64,000 nt of DNA from Haloquadratum walsbyi J07HQW2 (GCF_000415985.1 NZ_KE356561.1:112989-176988); one strand, 5' to 3'; positions 30,869-40,670 are shown, numbered from the stretch's first letter. The notes: a model not told the origin generated them from the sequence alone. Program-made: numbers and translations.

Positions 30869-31072
30869 ATATATGAATCGGGCGTGTTCGGCGTTGCAGA
30901 AGACCGTGTATCGGAGTTTCGGCATGTTTATTCGGATGTAACGGCGGAGACACAGTTTCAGAATCAGCTATCTGGCTGTTCGTTCGATATGAATGATCGA
31001 CGATTATTACCTCAAAAAAAGGAAGAACGCCGCCAGCTAGTCTTCTATATCTATTTTCTGGACATTATTTAG
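30861..31072 (+). pseudogene. Second gene of the small decayed pair
   Basis: From ATG 30861 MTKY, then after a shift ESGVFGVAEDRVSEFRHVYS, DVTAETQFQNQLSGCSFDMN and DRRLLPQKKEERRQLVFYIY to a TAG at 31072. Overlaps the stop of the preceding gene. Unrecognised. Confidence 0.4.
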
Positions 31073-31099
31073 ATGAAAGAGTTACCGAGCGTGATGAGT

Positions 31100-31680
31100 G
31101 GGATGGGTGATGACAGGTTACTAGCAGTGATCCGGGCGCTCGGTTTTATCCTGAGAATATGAGAAGATTCAATATGACCGTATATAAGACGGCTGTAGAA
31201 AGGAGACCCACACCACATGCAGTCATTCGAACTATCCGAGCAATCATATCAGCCTCTATTCTGCCACATACGTACTTATGTGCAAGATATTGTAGCATGA
31301 GACCGCCCGCTGGAGCAACAACTGGTAAAAAGAAATATGGTATTTTCTCGATCAGAGACCATGGTATCTCTGTGAGGACCATCATTCCGCTCGTGTTCGT
31401 GTTCGTGTATGTGACATCTTCAGCGGATCCTTATATCGGCTGGGCTCGTTTTGAGTCATCTTAGATCGATTCTCCGCGATCTGTCAGTGTTGATGGCACC
31501 AGCACGACCCCGATCACTGCATCTGCATCTGCATATGCATACATACACATGACGAGCCGGAGCCGGGCGAGCAAACCCAACTCCGACAATGGAAACGCTC
31601 CGAGCAGGAATCCGGTTGTGGACTGTAGACAGCCGAGTCCCCACCGAACAGTCAGTTTGCTAATTCGCGTGATTTTGATA
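31100..31680. repeat. Interspersed repeat D, copy 1
   Basis: Matches 53290-53970 (GGTGATGACAGGTTACT; ATCGATTCTCCGCGATCTGT; ACGAGCCGGAGCCGGGCGAG). Copy 2 has about 110 bases near 53820-53930 that are missing here. Includes the small membrane protein gene above and a hexamer-like ATCTGC run at 31516-31540 in this copy only. Confidence 0.8.
31146..31385 (-). CDS. Small two-helix membrane protein, 79 aa
   Basis: YFFLPVVAPAGGLMLQYLAH and TACGVGLLSTAVLYTVILNL with a basic loop. The duplicated copy at 53333-53569 preserves this minus-strand protein mostly by conservative changes but has TGG to TGA at one Trp, so this strand is the coding one. The plus-strand frame over the same bases is a shadow. 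Family unknown. Confidence 0.55.
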   Translation of the reverse strand: MMVLTEIPWSLIEKIPYFFLPVVAPAGGLMLQYLAHKYVCGRIEADMIARIVRMTACGVGLLSTAVLYTVILNLLIFSG

Positions 31681-31709
31681 CTTATCAGCCTCTATCCCCT
31701 CTAGAATAA

Positions 31710-31987
31710 CATATGAGTAGTCCTCAACAGTCGCCGAGTGCACAGTCTCCGAGTCCAACGACGCCTGTGACGCCCCTGAGAGGGTGTGGAGTAGTGTCCT
31801 AAATAAATCAGATACAGAGCTCACAGTGGCAGATATTCAGAGTCAATTGAGACAGGATGGGCACGAAGGGGAACCCAGTGATGAGACGATCAACCGTGTG
31901 CTGAGAAGTATGGATGAATTGAATATCATTCAGCACAAAGACGGATCTCCATATTACATAAAAAGTACTGACTGTGAGAATCTATAA
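31710..31987 (+). pseudogene. Winged-helix protein, copy B, frameshifted
   Basis: From ATG 31710 MSSPQQSPSAQSPSPTTPVT, then a stop in that frame after GCGVVS. The next frame encodes the winged helix: SSVLNKSDTELTVADIQSQL, GHEGEPSDETINRVLRSMDE and LNIIQHKDGSPYYIKST, ending at 31987. The break is in the CCCCTGAG stretch, where copy A has one more C. It lies directly after repeat D. Probably a dead DNA-binding protein. Confidence 0.6.
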
Positions 31988-32062
31988 AGATGTAGTCTTG
32001 TGTCCTCGCCAGGTCGCTCCAGCCGCTATCGATCTGTCATAGTCGTCAGTGAGCTCAGTGGG

Positions 32063-33021
32063 TCAGACACTGGGCGATTCGCTACGGTTCGGATTGGGAA
32101 CGACGGCACCGTATTGAAGATAAAAATACCCGCTGATGATGAGGAACTCGATTGCGAAAAGCAAGAGCAAGACGGCGGGATCGGACGTGTTGAATCCAAT
32201 CGATCTCCCGGAAACGCTGTACTCCACAACTTTTGGGTAGGTCGCGCCAGAACTACTGATGAGCATCGTCGTAGCGAGATTACCGCCTGTGTGGAGACCG
32301 ATAGGAAACGCAAGTTCCCCGGAGAGCAAATAAGCCCACCCGTACAGTGCACCACTGATAGAAATCATCACCAACGCATAGAGTAGCGAGTCTCCTGTCG
32401 AAATTGCTCCGGAAATCACGTGACCGAACCCGAAGACAACCGAACTACTGAGTAGAGCACCGAGAGTGACCGCTCGACCAGAGAGTTCTCTGGACGCAAG
32501 TCCCTCAACGGCGTTGGATATAACAATACCTCTGAATAGCGTTTCCTCCCAGAACCCGAGCGCTATCCATCCGAGGAGGAGGATACTAACCTGAATGACG
32601 ATTGGGACGGCAGCCGCGTCGGTCCAGGTGCCGATGATCTGTACCCCTCCCCGGTGGTACTCAATGACGAACAATCCAGCCTCAAGAAAGACGGCTAAGG
32701 CAAACCCAGCGAGAGCATCTACCCCCACTGACGGGACAGATTGAACCCGTAGTCCGTGATGTCTCGGTCATCAACGTATCGCTTCAGCAGAGCCATTGCG
32801 ATGAGGACGCCAATAACGGCGGTCGGATGCACGACGGCTATTTCTGCCCAACCGGGAATATCTATTCCTACTGACCTAAGGGTGAGTATGAACGCAAAAA
32901 CGGCACCGAATGTGATGACGACAGCTACCAAAACACGCCAAGAGCATCGTAACTGTCCATCTTGAGAGCCAAGTAGTGCCGCCCTGACCGTGGAACTCAG
33001 CGTTTCTCTCACATCATCCAC
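32063..33021 (-). pseudogene. CPBP (CAAX-type) intramembrane protease split in a G5 tract
   Basis: The first 100 codons (from 33021) give an N-terminal cytoplasmic stretch, two helices (VLVAVVITFGAVFAFILTLR; VVHPTAVIGVLIAMALLKRY) and DITDYGFNLSRQWG, then stop. The remaining frame starts GVDALAGFALAVFLEAGLFV and carries the protease motifs EETLFRG, FGFGHV and GLHTGGNLATT (Glu-Glu, Arg, His). One extra G in GGGGG near 32725 would fuse both into a protein of about 318 aa. CPBP members cleave within membranes or process prenylated proteins or bacteriocin-like peptides. Dead, or switchable by slippage. Confidence 0.8.
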
Positions 33022-33303
33022 AAGTGAAGCACTCGAGATAAAAAACGACTCAGCGTTTCTCTCACAGCAATACTTGATGAGCCGCTCGATACAACGCGCG
33101 CATTTAGCACGTTGGAGATAAGGAATCAGGGTCGTCTGATTCGATCAATACAGCGTGCACACGTAATCTAACGTTGAGTTTGATTAGGTTGGTCCGGTCA
33201 GCGAGTGACGTATATATCGCCCAATACAGAGGCTATAGATACTGTGTAGCGCTTTTTTAGTTATCGGTGCGCCCTTTATTGAACTAAAATTTGATTAACA
33301 AGT

Positions 33304-33591
33304 ATGGAAGTAGTTCGACAGAAATTATTTCGTGAGCCAGATGGACGGGCAAAAGCACTCCCTCAATTGTTGCTGTCATTGATTGCATTCCTTGCATGGG
33401 GATATATTGGCGTTGTGCTTGGTGGCTCCCGCCTTTTGCTGGTTATGGGTATTGCGTCCGGATGTGCTGGAGTCGCCGAATTACTGCCTCCAGATCACCG
33501 ACGTTCAGCAGGCATACTTCGAATATTAGGTATTAGTGCTATTATTATCTTTCTCGGCTTACTCGCAACGAATCCAGAACTAATAGTATAA
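33304..33591 (+). CDS. Small membrane protein, 95 aa
   Basis: Helices LPQLLLSLIAFLAWGYIGVV, RLLLVMGIASGCAGVAELL and RILGISAIIIFLGLLATNP. ATG 33304 follows the AT-rich AACTAAAATTTGATTAACA. It has the general layout of the other three-helix proteins in this window but no clear sequence identity. Unknown role. Confidence 0.65.
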   Translation: MEVVRQKLFREPDGRAKALPQLLLSLIAFLAWGYIGVVLGGSRLLLVMGIASGCAGVAELLPPDHRRSAGILRILGISAIIIFLGLLATNPELIV

Positions 33592-33611
33592 TGTAGGAGA
33601 TCACTCGTGTT

Positions 33612-33731
33612 ATGACAAAAGTGGCTGTTATCGATCTTAGTGAAAACCGTGCCGTGTGGGAATTGATAGACAATTCTGCGATGGATACAATCTCTGTATC
33701 TTGCACGCGACTCCTGACGATGCTTAGATAG
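33612..33731 (+). other. Short 39-codon frame, probably a gene scrap
   Basis: MTKVAVIDLSENRAVWELID followed by NSAMDTISVSCTRLL. Protein-like at first, then degenerate. No family identified. Confidence 0.25.
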
Positions 33732-33928
33732 GTTCCCGTGGCAAACTCTCTCTAACAGGCTGTTAGTAAATAATCCAAGCCCCTCTATGTAGGGGTATCG
33801 GGATTAGCACTGGAACAGAGGGTACGTGACCACGCCTGGAACGAGGAGTATCTTATGTACGATATCGTCTATGGATATTACACAAGGCGTGAATCGACGA
33901 TAGCCACACATCTCGCGCGAGTTATCTG

Positions 33929-34055
33929 TGCAAGGACAACAGATTATCCTTAGTCCTGGGGGTCTTGATCAGCGTCAATTGAACGTGTGAAAATCCCGTG
34001 TGTGCAGTGACAGAAGTCGCTTTATTATGCGATTCAGTGCCACTCCTATCACACA
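33929..34055. repeat. Interspersed repeat E, copy 2
   Basis: GGACAACAGATTATCC, TCCTGGGGGTCTTGATCAGC and GATTCAGTGCCACTC recur at 22318-22385 (copy 1) and 56355-56490 (copy 3). The copy near 56 kb is at the edge of the aceA segment. Confidence 0.7.
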
Positions 34056-34181
34056 GAGCGTGAAGACTTCACGCGCACGCGCAACGCGAACGGATCCGAA
34101 AAACTGCACTATCATGCGATCCGTCACTCCCGCTCGTCGCCGTCGTCGATCTCTTCTTTGAGACCCGTGATAAAAGCAGAA

Positions 34182-36064
34182 TTAAGAATTCACAGATTCG
34201 GATAGCGTGTCATACGCTTCCTGAACCTCAAGGAATTCCTCTTTACTTCCGCCGGTGTCCGGGTGTGTTTCTCTGGCTCTCTCGCGATACGCAGCCTTGA
34301 TATCTTCTTGTGAGACACCGGGTTCAATCTCCAGAATTTCATATACCTCCTGCTTCGCCGCCGTCTGGTGGGCAGCCGATTGTCCCAACAACTCTTTACA
34401 CCGTGTGCAGACGTACATCGACTCCCCACTGGGATCGGTGACCTCATGCAGGTCCCTCTATATTCTTGACCGCAGCTCATACAGAATTGACTCGTCTAGC
34501 CTCCTGATTCTCCTCTTGAACTCCCATAGCTATCTTGATTGGCACGCCCGGTATTAGTCGAATTGTCAGCGGAGTGTTGATACCCTGTGCGACGTTGCGA
34601 AGAGGTTCCGGATCCACCACTAAATGAGTGATTCCGAGACGCACCGCTTGGCGGGCTAATCGGTGCTTTCGTCAGCATTTCAAGCAATTCCTGACCATTT
34701 ATCAGTCCCACGCTTGCTTCATAACTCTGGCTGACTGAGCAGTCTTAGCAAAACTGGACGAGGTAACGACGATGCCCTTGCTAGCGTTCACTTGGTCAAG
34801 CGCACCAGCCAGTCGTTGAATTGTCGGTCGACCTATCTTGTTCCCCTGAGAGTATTGCTTTAGTTGAATTGCCAGGGTTTCGGTCTTTCCTCTCGCTGTT
34901 ACGTCGGTGCCCTTGTCGTTAGTTGCCTGGCTGACCTGGGTATCATATCCCTGTGATTCGTACAGCGACGCGACTAAATGTTCGAATTCTATCGGGGTGA
35001 ATTCCCCGAAGTGCTCACGACGCCAGACGCCAGCATTCAAGTTTTTAACGAGTGTCGCCAGTTCCTCCAACTCATCTAGTGAGAGCTTACTGAGAGAATA
35101 TCGAAGATCTGCCTGCAACTTTTCCGGCGAAATCGCCGTGTATTGGAGATTCAGTGTTTTTCGCTTCGATTCGACGATCGTAGCCTTGTTGAGAACCTGT
35201 TAACCCTTTTGAGATTTCGGGTGGCAGCCTCCCTGGATTTGAGTGACTTGTTCAACTTGTCGAGAATCCCACTCAAATCATAGCTTCGTAATGTGGATTG
35301 AGCGGACTGATAGTCCGAAATAGCGGTAGCTGCGGCTTCACAATATGCTATATCTGATTCATCGGGCTCAACGTTCGGCGTCATGAGTGAGTCGATGAGA
35401 TTACTCATCTTCTCAGTGTCGACCGAAGATACAGAGCTGTTGACCTGGTCTCGAAGTGTTGTGAACTCAATCATAGTCTCCAACTGGTCAAGTTTCTGTG
35501 CCACCGCATCGAACTCTTCCGCCGAAATTTCCTCTTTGAGCGCTGTAGTCCATTCTTGCTGCAATCCATCAGAAACAGACTCTAGATCACTGGATGCACC
35601 TCGGAGGCGCGGCGCCACATCAGTTGCCACTCTAACGGTTGTCTGTAGGTCATCGTAGTCATCTTCGCGCACCCATCCAGCAGTCACAGATCGCCCAAGA
35701 CGGGCATCAGAAAGGTGGTCAGCGGCGTGCGTAGCGGTTTGGATAAGTTCGTCAGGAGCAGTCCTTTGAGAACACCTTCGGAGATGGGGTAGACCGTTGT
35801 TAGTTCATTGACCAGCTCCTGGAACTGGTGCCGCTTGTGCTCGTGTGTCGCTCGACGCCCGGCAACGTACGCCGTGCCGAGACCAGTCGTCCACACAGCC
35901 CCATCGCCTCTACCCCTCAGAGTTTCAGCCTGATTGAGAGCCTCGGATGCTTTCTCATAGTTCTGATCCTCAACCTCATTTTCCGCAGTAGTTAATGTTT
36001 TTTTAACTGGGCGGGTTGACTATCGAGGTCCCCCAACGTAGACGTACTCTTGAGATTTTGTCAT
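34182..36064 (-). pseudogene. Coiled-coil/Mrr nuclease/zinc/J-domain fusion, multiply frameshifted
   Basis: Read across frames the gene gives about 620 aa. An N-terminal helical region (NEVEDQNYEKASEALNQAET; WTTGLGTAYVAGRRATHEHK) is followed by a coiled-coil segment (TAGWVREDDYDDLQTTVRVA; KLDQLETMIEFTTLRDQVNS) and an Mrr-cat domain (FTPIEFEHLVASLYESQGYD; NDKGTDVTARGK with catalytic Asp; IQLKQY with Gln-x-Lys; GIVVTSSSFAKTAQSARVM). Then come a Gly/Ser linker, a Cys4-type zinc element (CMSCGQEYRG ... YVCTRCKELLG) and a C-terminal J-domain with HPD (REVYEIL-like start; ARETHPDTGGSKEEF). Breaks include an A7 run near 36000 and shifts near 35688, 35120 and 34700, plus a TAG. The ATG overlaps the upstream gene's TGA. 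Confidence 0.8.
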
Positions 36065-37281
36065 TTGCTCAGAACCCGACTCCGCTTCCCCTGGAAGGCG
36101 GCAATCCAGCCACCACTGACACAGTACATTGTCCCATCGACTCTTAGTGTATAGCCTCCGTGCGTCCCTGCAAACATAGAATTCCAAACACGGCTGCCCG
36201 TCGCCGCATCAAAGGCGTGGAAATTCCCGTTCTGATCGCCGAGCTACAGCAATTTTTGATCGTATGTCAATCGCGATGCCGGTGGGATTCGTTGCCGCCA
36301 GTCGATTTCCCCGGTGGATGGATTATAAGCGAAGACCCGCTGGTCGGCTGTATAAAAAATATGTGTGTCGCTAGTCGAGAGACCGGAGAGCTTTGACCCC
36401 ATTGTATGCTCACATTGAATTTTACCAGAAGATGCATCATAGCCATAGAGCGTGCCGTCCGTGGACCCTACAATAACGACATCCTGCGTGATTGGCGGAT
36501 AAACGTCTGCGATCTTTCGGTCTTCAGAGCGCCATTTGATTTTACCAGACTCAGCGTCCCTGACAACAGCCCGCCCACCGAATTGTGTTGAAGGAGCAGA
36601 GCCGTCTACCGTCGCCATCTCTCTGTAGTCTCGTAGAGGGTGCCATCATATTCAACGATCTGACCGGCTCCCCCGAATCGTCGTGTGACGCTCCATTTCT
36701 GGGTCCCACTTTTGCTGTAAGCATAGAGAGTCCCAGTGAAGGTTTCAAACGTTTCGTCGTACTCGCCAGTTCTGTCCCAGGTATAATCAGAAAACCAGAC
36801 CATGTCACCATCAGTTGCCACATCCTGGGTGTATCCCTCATCTATTTGAACGTCCCAGTTTGGCTCATTGGGTTCGGACTCAAGTCCGTATGCTAGGAAT
36901 TGCTTGTTCCCACATGCAAACAACTTGTGCCCAGTGAAAACTGGGGAGCTAAGAGATTCAATATAAGATGATTCCCAGAGGAGATCATTACTCCCTTTCT
37001 CGAGAGCAAGGATACGGGAGCCTCCGACACCATCTCGGATTGATTTTGTGAGGTATATCGTATCCTGTTGAATTCCGCTTGAATCTAGAGTTCACATTAT
37101 CGCCACGAGTATTCTCTGCTACCTGTAACTCCCAGAGCTGCTCAAATGGAAGTCCTATCGGATAACCCTCTTTTTCCTTTGTTGATTGACCTGTAGTATC
37201 TCCTATAAGAACCGAAGAGTCAAGAAAGCCCGAAATGCTCCCGAGGAACGAACGACGGGCACCTTTCATGGAACAATTCAT
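36061..37281 (-). pseudogene. Tat-signal beta-propeller (PQQ-type repeat) protein, frameshifted
   Basis: ATG 37281: MNCSMKGARRSFLGSISGFL, a twin-Arg signal. Blade-like repeats follow in shifting frames: GYTQDVATDGDMVWFSDYTW, GTLYAYSKSGTQKWSVTRRF, AVVRDAESGKIKWRSEDRKI, VVIVGSTDGTLYGYDASSGK and VFAYNPSTGEIDWRQRI. These are PQQ/pyrrolo-quinoline-type seven- or eight-blade repeats (G-x-LYAxD-x-x-TG-x-x-W). The last frame ends GGWIAAFQGKRSRVLSK at a TGA that overlaps the ATG of the Mrr/J gene. Full length about 400 aa. Probably anchored outside the cell if functional; here at least three frameshifts. Confidence 0.75.
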
Positions 37282-37491
37282 ACGTGTCAAAACGTATAAA
37301 TTATTGACAAAATGTACCGATTCAGACGTAATCGGGGACAGGGGATCGGGATGAGTCTACAATAGCTACACAACTAGCACGAGTTAGTTGTGTCACTACA
37401 GTAGTCAGGTATATTCGCTGAGAAACAGAGAAATAGAAGATAAAAAATAAAAAATAAAAATATACTTGTTGACAATTGTCTTTCGTCTATC

Positions 37492-38274
37492 ATGTTTGCT
37501 GGAGCTTCTGTATTGGCTGTCGATGTATCAGAATTATTTCTCGGGGCCGGCACAGTGGCAGCTGGATTCCCTGCGATAATACATGGACTTAAAGAGTTAA
37601 ATCGAGCATGGCGGGTATACACGACAGATTCAGTCCCGATTAATGAGGCTATTGCGACTGATGAATTGGTTCAGATCACTGGATCTGTTCAGCCATCACA
37701 ATCGAGTAGCGTGATTGTCTCGCCAATCCGAAGCGACGAGTGTGTGGCATACGAGTATCACATTCGCTCTCAATTGAGCGATAATTCGACAAACATCGAT
37801 TCTGGGATCGAATATCGTCCATTTAGGATTTCTGATGGGACAGCAGAGATAATCGTTGATCCGACTCAACAGAGCCTGTCATTTGAAACGCAAAAAAAGA
37901 CAGTCACTGGGGCTCACAGAGTATCAGAAGAAATTGATGTGGAGAACGTTGACATGGATCCATCGGCTGAGATAAACGACTCAGGTAGTGTCCCAAATCC
38001 GATTGAGTTGATCGAGGGAACAATCAGTCTTGGCGAGCAAATAACGGTTGTCGGAAAAGCCACCCCAACGCCAAAGACGGGAGCCGAAGATACCAGTATA
38101 GATGCAAGTGCAGTTATGACGCCTACCGCGGGTCATCTAAATGTCATAGATAATCTAACGAGAACCACCGCAGTGAAAATAGGCGCTCAGGGTGTCCTTT
38201 TGTCAATCGTTGGGTCTGTATTTTCGTTTGGTGGGTTAATCCTTCTTCTGAGGAATCTCGGCTATCTGCTGTGA
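37492..38274 (+). CDS. GIDE-domain membrane protein, 260 aa
   Basis: N-terminal helix FLGAGTVAAGFPAIIHGL, then a GIDE-like domain (about 60-215): LVQITGSVQPSQSSSVIVSP, SDECVAYEYHIRSQLSD, FRISDGTAEIIVDPT, ISLGEQITVVGKATP, and a C-terminal helix VLLSIVGSVFSFGGLILLLR. The arrangement resembles the membrane part of mitochondrial MUL1/GIDE, found without a RING in many haloarchaeal proteins. Its upstream AAAATAAAAAATAAAAATA tract is a strong promoter candidate. Divergent from the propeller/Mrr-J operon. Substrate unknown. Confidence 0.75.
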   Translation: MFAGASVLAVDVSELFLGAGTVAAGFPAIIHGLKELNRAWRVYTTDSVPINEAIATDELVQITGSVQPSQSSSVIVSPIRSDECVAYEYHIRSQLSDNSTNIDSGIEYRPFRISDGTAEIIVDPTQQSLSFETQKKTVTGAHRVSEEIDVENVDMDPSAEINDSGSVPNPIELIEGTISLGEQITVVGKATPTPKTGAEDTSIDASAVMTPTAGHLNVIDNLTRTTAVKIGAQGVLLSIVGSVFSFGGLILLLRNLGYLL

Positions 38275-38483
38275 TGAGAAGACAGTTGTATTCTCAATAG
38301 TGATAACGTCGCGAAATCCGGCTCCGGAACCGGTCAAGGGCGATTTGCTACACACAGCGGTGAAACAGTCAGTGATCAACTGTGTCAATTGTCGCATAGT
38401 GAAGATTCACGAAACAACTTATACGCAAATACTGATAGGCACAGGCAGTGTGAGACGATCACCCGAAGCAGATACTACACATC

Positions 38484-38654
38484 ATGGTTTCAGATAAATT
38501 CCTCTTGATTGTGGCTCTGACGAGTCTCTTTTCGGGGTGTGCGGGTTTCCTGATGATGATTACGGGCGAGCATTCACTATTTGAAATAGTGACATCGGTT
38601 GCATATCTGATAGCCGGTATCCATTTTACTAATATGTATAGACATAGGCGTTGA
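38484..38654 (+). CDS. Small two-helix membrane protein, 56 aa
   Basis: MVSDKFLLIVALTSLFSGCA, GFLMMITGEH, then FEIVTSVAYLIAGIHF and a basic end MYRHRR. Positive-inside C-terminus. Same size class as the 49576 and 51620 proteins. Unrecognised. Confidence 0.55.
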   Translation: MVSDKFLLIVALTSLFSGCAGFLMMITGEHSLFEIVTSVAYLIAGIHFTNMYRHRR

Positions 38655-38783
38655 GACAGTCATTCGTGACTGACGCCCATGCATACTCTGGTATACAGAG
38701 AGGGGGGAGGGGGAGGGATTTCGCACAGTCTGGGCGAATACTGTAGTCTGCGCCCGGGCGATTGGGAGTCAGGCTAATCAGTG

Positions 38784-38862
38784 AACACTCAATTCTGTTA
38801 TTTGCGTCGACTGGGTGAAGATACAGAATTGAGGGTCGACGAAAATAACAGACATTGAGTGT
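38784..38862. repeat. 79-bp inverted repeat (hairpin or miniature element)
   Basis: ACACTCAATTCTGTTATTT and AAATAACAGACATTGAGTGT are near-perfect 20-base arms around a 39-base loop with its own short dyad. The surrounding spacer to 39245 has no supported gene. Confidence 0.6.
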
Positions 38863-39245
38863 AATCCACCGGTAGCGTGTATATCGTCTATGTTTCAGGC
38901 ATGGTTTCAGCAGGACCTCTATGGATTTGAATTTCCGGTGACCGGGGCACTCGATTGATATCGATCAACCACTCGCCATTTCGAGTAGCGACAAGCATAG
39001 ATTGAAACAGATATCTAAGGAGTGTTTGCTGTTGAATAAATGCCATGCTTCTCTCAATGAAACTATTTCCCGCAGAGAAGTTGGCTGTCTCCTATCATAT
39101 TTATCCAGTTGAGAGATGTCAATATGCACAGCTATACTCGGACACGGAGCGCTCGCAGTTATCAAGAATCTTCAGAAACTGAGTCTGAGTCAACTCCTGT
39201 GAGTATTCACAAACATATTATCCAGACGAACTCAGCAGTCTATAC

Positions 39246-39806
39246 ATGAATCGGCGGAAGCTGCTCCAACTAACCGGGGTCTCGCTGGGTTTTACGATGA
39301 GTGGTTGCCTGGGAATTGATCCGCCGCAAGACCAAGACCTAGACCAATCGGAAAACCGTAGTTCCGGCTTAGATACAAACACGGAGACTGCACGGACACC
39401 AGATCCAGATCCAGACTCAGACTCAGACTCAGACCCAGACCCAGATCAATCAGAAACCCAGAGTTTCGCAGACATAAATGCGGAGGCTAGACAGACACTA
39501 GACCCGGACCATTCAATCCAGATTCAAAACGAGCTCTCCGAGCCAGTGACTGTGACAGCAACTGTGATTCGGGAACCGACAGGGGAAACGGTGCACAACC
39601 GGACGTATACCCTCCAACCGTTCGCAATCGTCACAGCTTATAACACTCGTCAGGCGAATCCCGAGAGCGTCGAAGAATTCACCGTGTCAGTCACAGCGAA
39701 TGGCTCAACTGACAGCTTCGTGGTAAAAACGAATAATTGCATGCAGGATCTGAAAGCCCAAGTCACCAAGCCTGACGGCATCGATTGGGTGTACACTATC
39801 TGTTAG
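39246..39806 (+). CDS. Lipoprotein with Asp-rich repeat linker, 186 aa
   Basis: MNRRKLLQLTGVSLGFTMSG followed by C at the lipobox: a Tat-type lipoprotein signal. Residues about 45-75 are a microsatellite-encoded acidic linker (PDPDPDSDSDSDPDPDQ). The mature domain (about 85-186) reads SIQIQNELSEPVTVTATVIR, EPTGETVHNRTYTLQPFAI and TVSVTANGSTDSFVVKTNN, a small beta-sandwich with two Cys near the end (NNCM and YTIC) that could pair. Surface-exposed; function unknown. Confidence 0.8.
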   Translation: MNRRKLLQLTGVSLGFTMSGCLGIDPPQDQDLDQSENRSSGLDTNTETARTPDPDPDSDSDSDPDPDQSETQSFADINAEARQTLDPDHSIQIQNELSEPVTVTATVIREPTGETVHNRTYTLQPFAIVTAYNTRQANPESVEEFTVSVTANGSTDSFVVKTNNCMQDLKAQVTKPDGIDWVYTIC

Positions 39807-40050
39807 ATGAGTCATCTCGCCGCGAAGGGATTGAGACCCGTCCGCGAATAGTCGAATCCGTAGCGTTACTTTATTGCAACGGACAGAAAACCCGAGTAGG
39901 CATTGAATTATGAGCCATTACCCATGTGGACTCTGTCGGGATTGGCATCTTATGTAATTAATCTCCTTTGAGACAAGACGATTTGTTACATAAGGGCTGG
40001 TATGTGAATGTGTCAATCTGATGTTTGCATTTTGTTCCTACTGGAGCCGA
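39807..40050. other. Spacer
   Basis: Near 39960-40000 a stretch (CAAGACGATTTGTTACATAAGG and on) recurs at 58826-58860. No gene seen. Confidence 0.35.
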
Positions 40051-40170
40051 TCAAATTGCAGCGATTAAATCAGGGGCAAATATGACGATACCTCCGAGAG
40101 TGACTGCCAAGACAGTGTAAAATATGTATTTTTTCATTTGCTCCTCTTTGGAGGCATCGTCTTTGTTCAT
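40051..40170 (-). CDS. Single-helix microprotein, 39 aa
   Basis: MNKDDASKEEQMKKYIFYTV followed by LAVTLGGIVIFAPDLIAAI and TGA. An acidic/basic head and one hydrophobic helix. The upstream AT-rich ACTATATATCACATC fits a promoter. Found by reading short frames; no family known. Confidence 0.45.
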   Translation of the reverse strand: MNKDDASKEEQMKKYIFYTVLAVTLGGIVIFAPDLIAAI

Positions 40171-40395
40171 AGATGTGATATATAGTGTATGGGACATAAA
40201 AAATCACCCACACACGATTCTCTCTGTGAAAATACAATGTTCTCTACACTGAAGATATTCTCAGAGATTGCCCCGTTGAGTCACCGAATAGACACGTCGA
40301 TTGGTCCCCCATGTGCAATAATCGAACTGTCTCATTCTGTCTGTATTCAACTCAAGTAACGCGAGACTTCCTTTTTTGTCAAATACTCAATTAAT

Positions 40396-40670
40396 GTAGA
40401 CGGGTAGATGGGTGGTACTTTTTTTTAGCCTACACCATGTCTGTCTACTCTCGACATTCCTCTGTCTTTTACTGTTAGAATCACACTTTCACCCCCTCCC
40501 CCCACCTGTCTACACCTGCCGATAACAGACAGTAGCACTGCTTCAGATACCCGAAAATCCGTAGATGGGGTGATTGGGAAAACCGACCCGTCTATACCCT
40601 CTGAATACGCCCGTCTCAGTATGTCGAGACTGTCGGAAAAGCGTAGACGGGGTATAGCCCACCCGTCTAC
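40396..40670. repeat. Cluster of GTAGACGGG motifs
   Basis: GTAGACGGG or its complement, with small variants, occurs at 40396, 40507 (CTGTCTAC), 40561 (GTAGATGGGG), 40587 (CCCGTCTATA), 40609 (CCCGTCTC), 40643 and 40662. The last two form a 9-bp inverted repeat around GTATAGCCCA-type spacer. The region does not encode a plausible protein. Could be a protein-binding array. Confidence 0.6.

Noticed and set aside
40396-40670. CRISPR array
   Set aside because: Motifs are short, irregularly spaced and in both orientations, without uniform repeats and spacers. No cas genes in the window.
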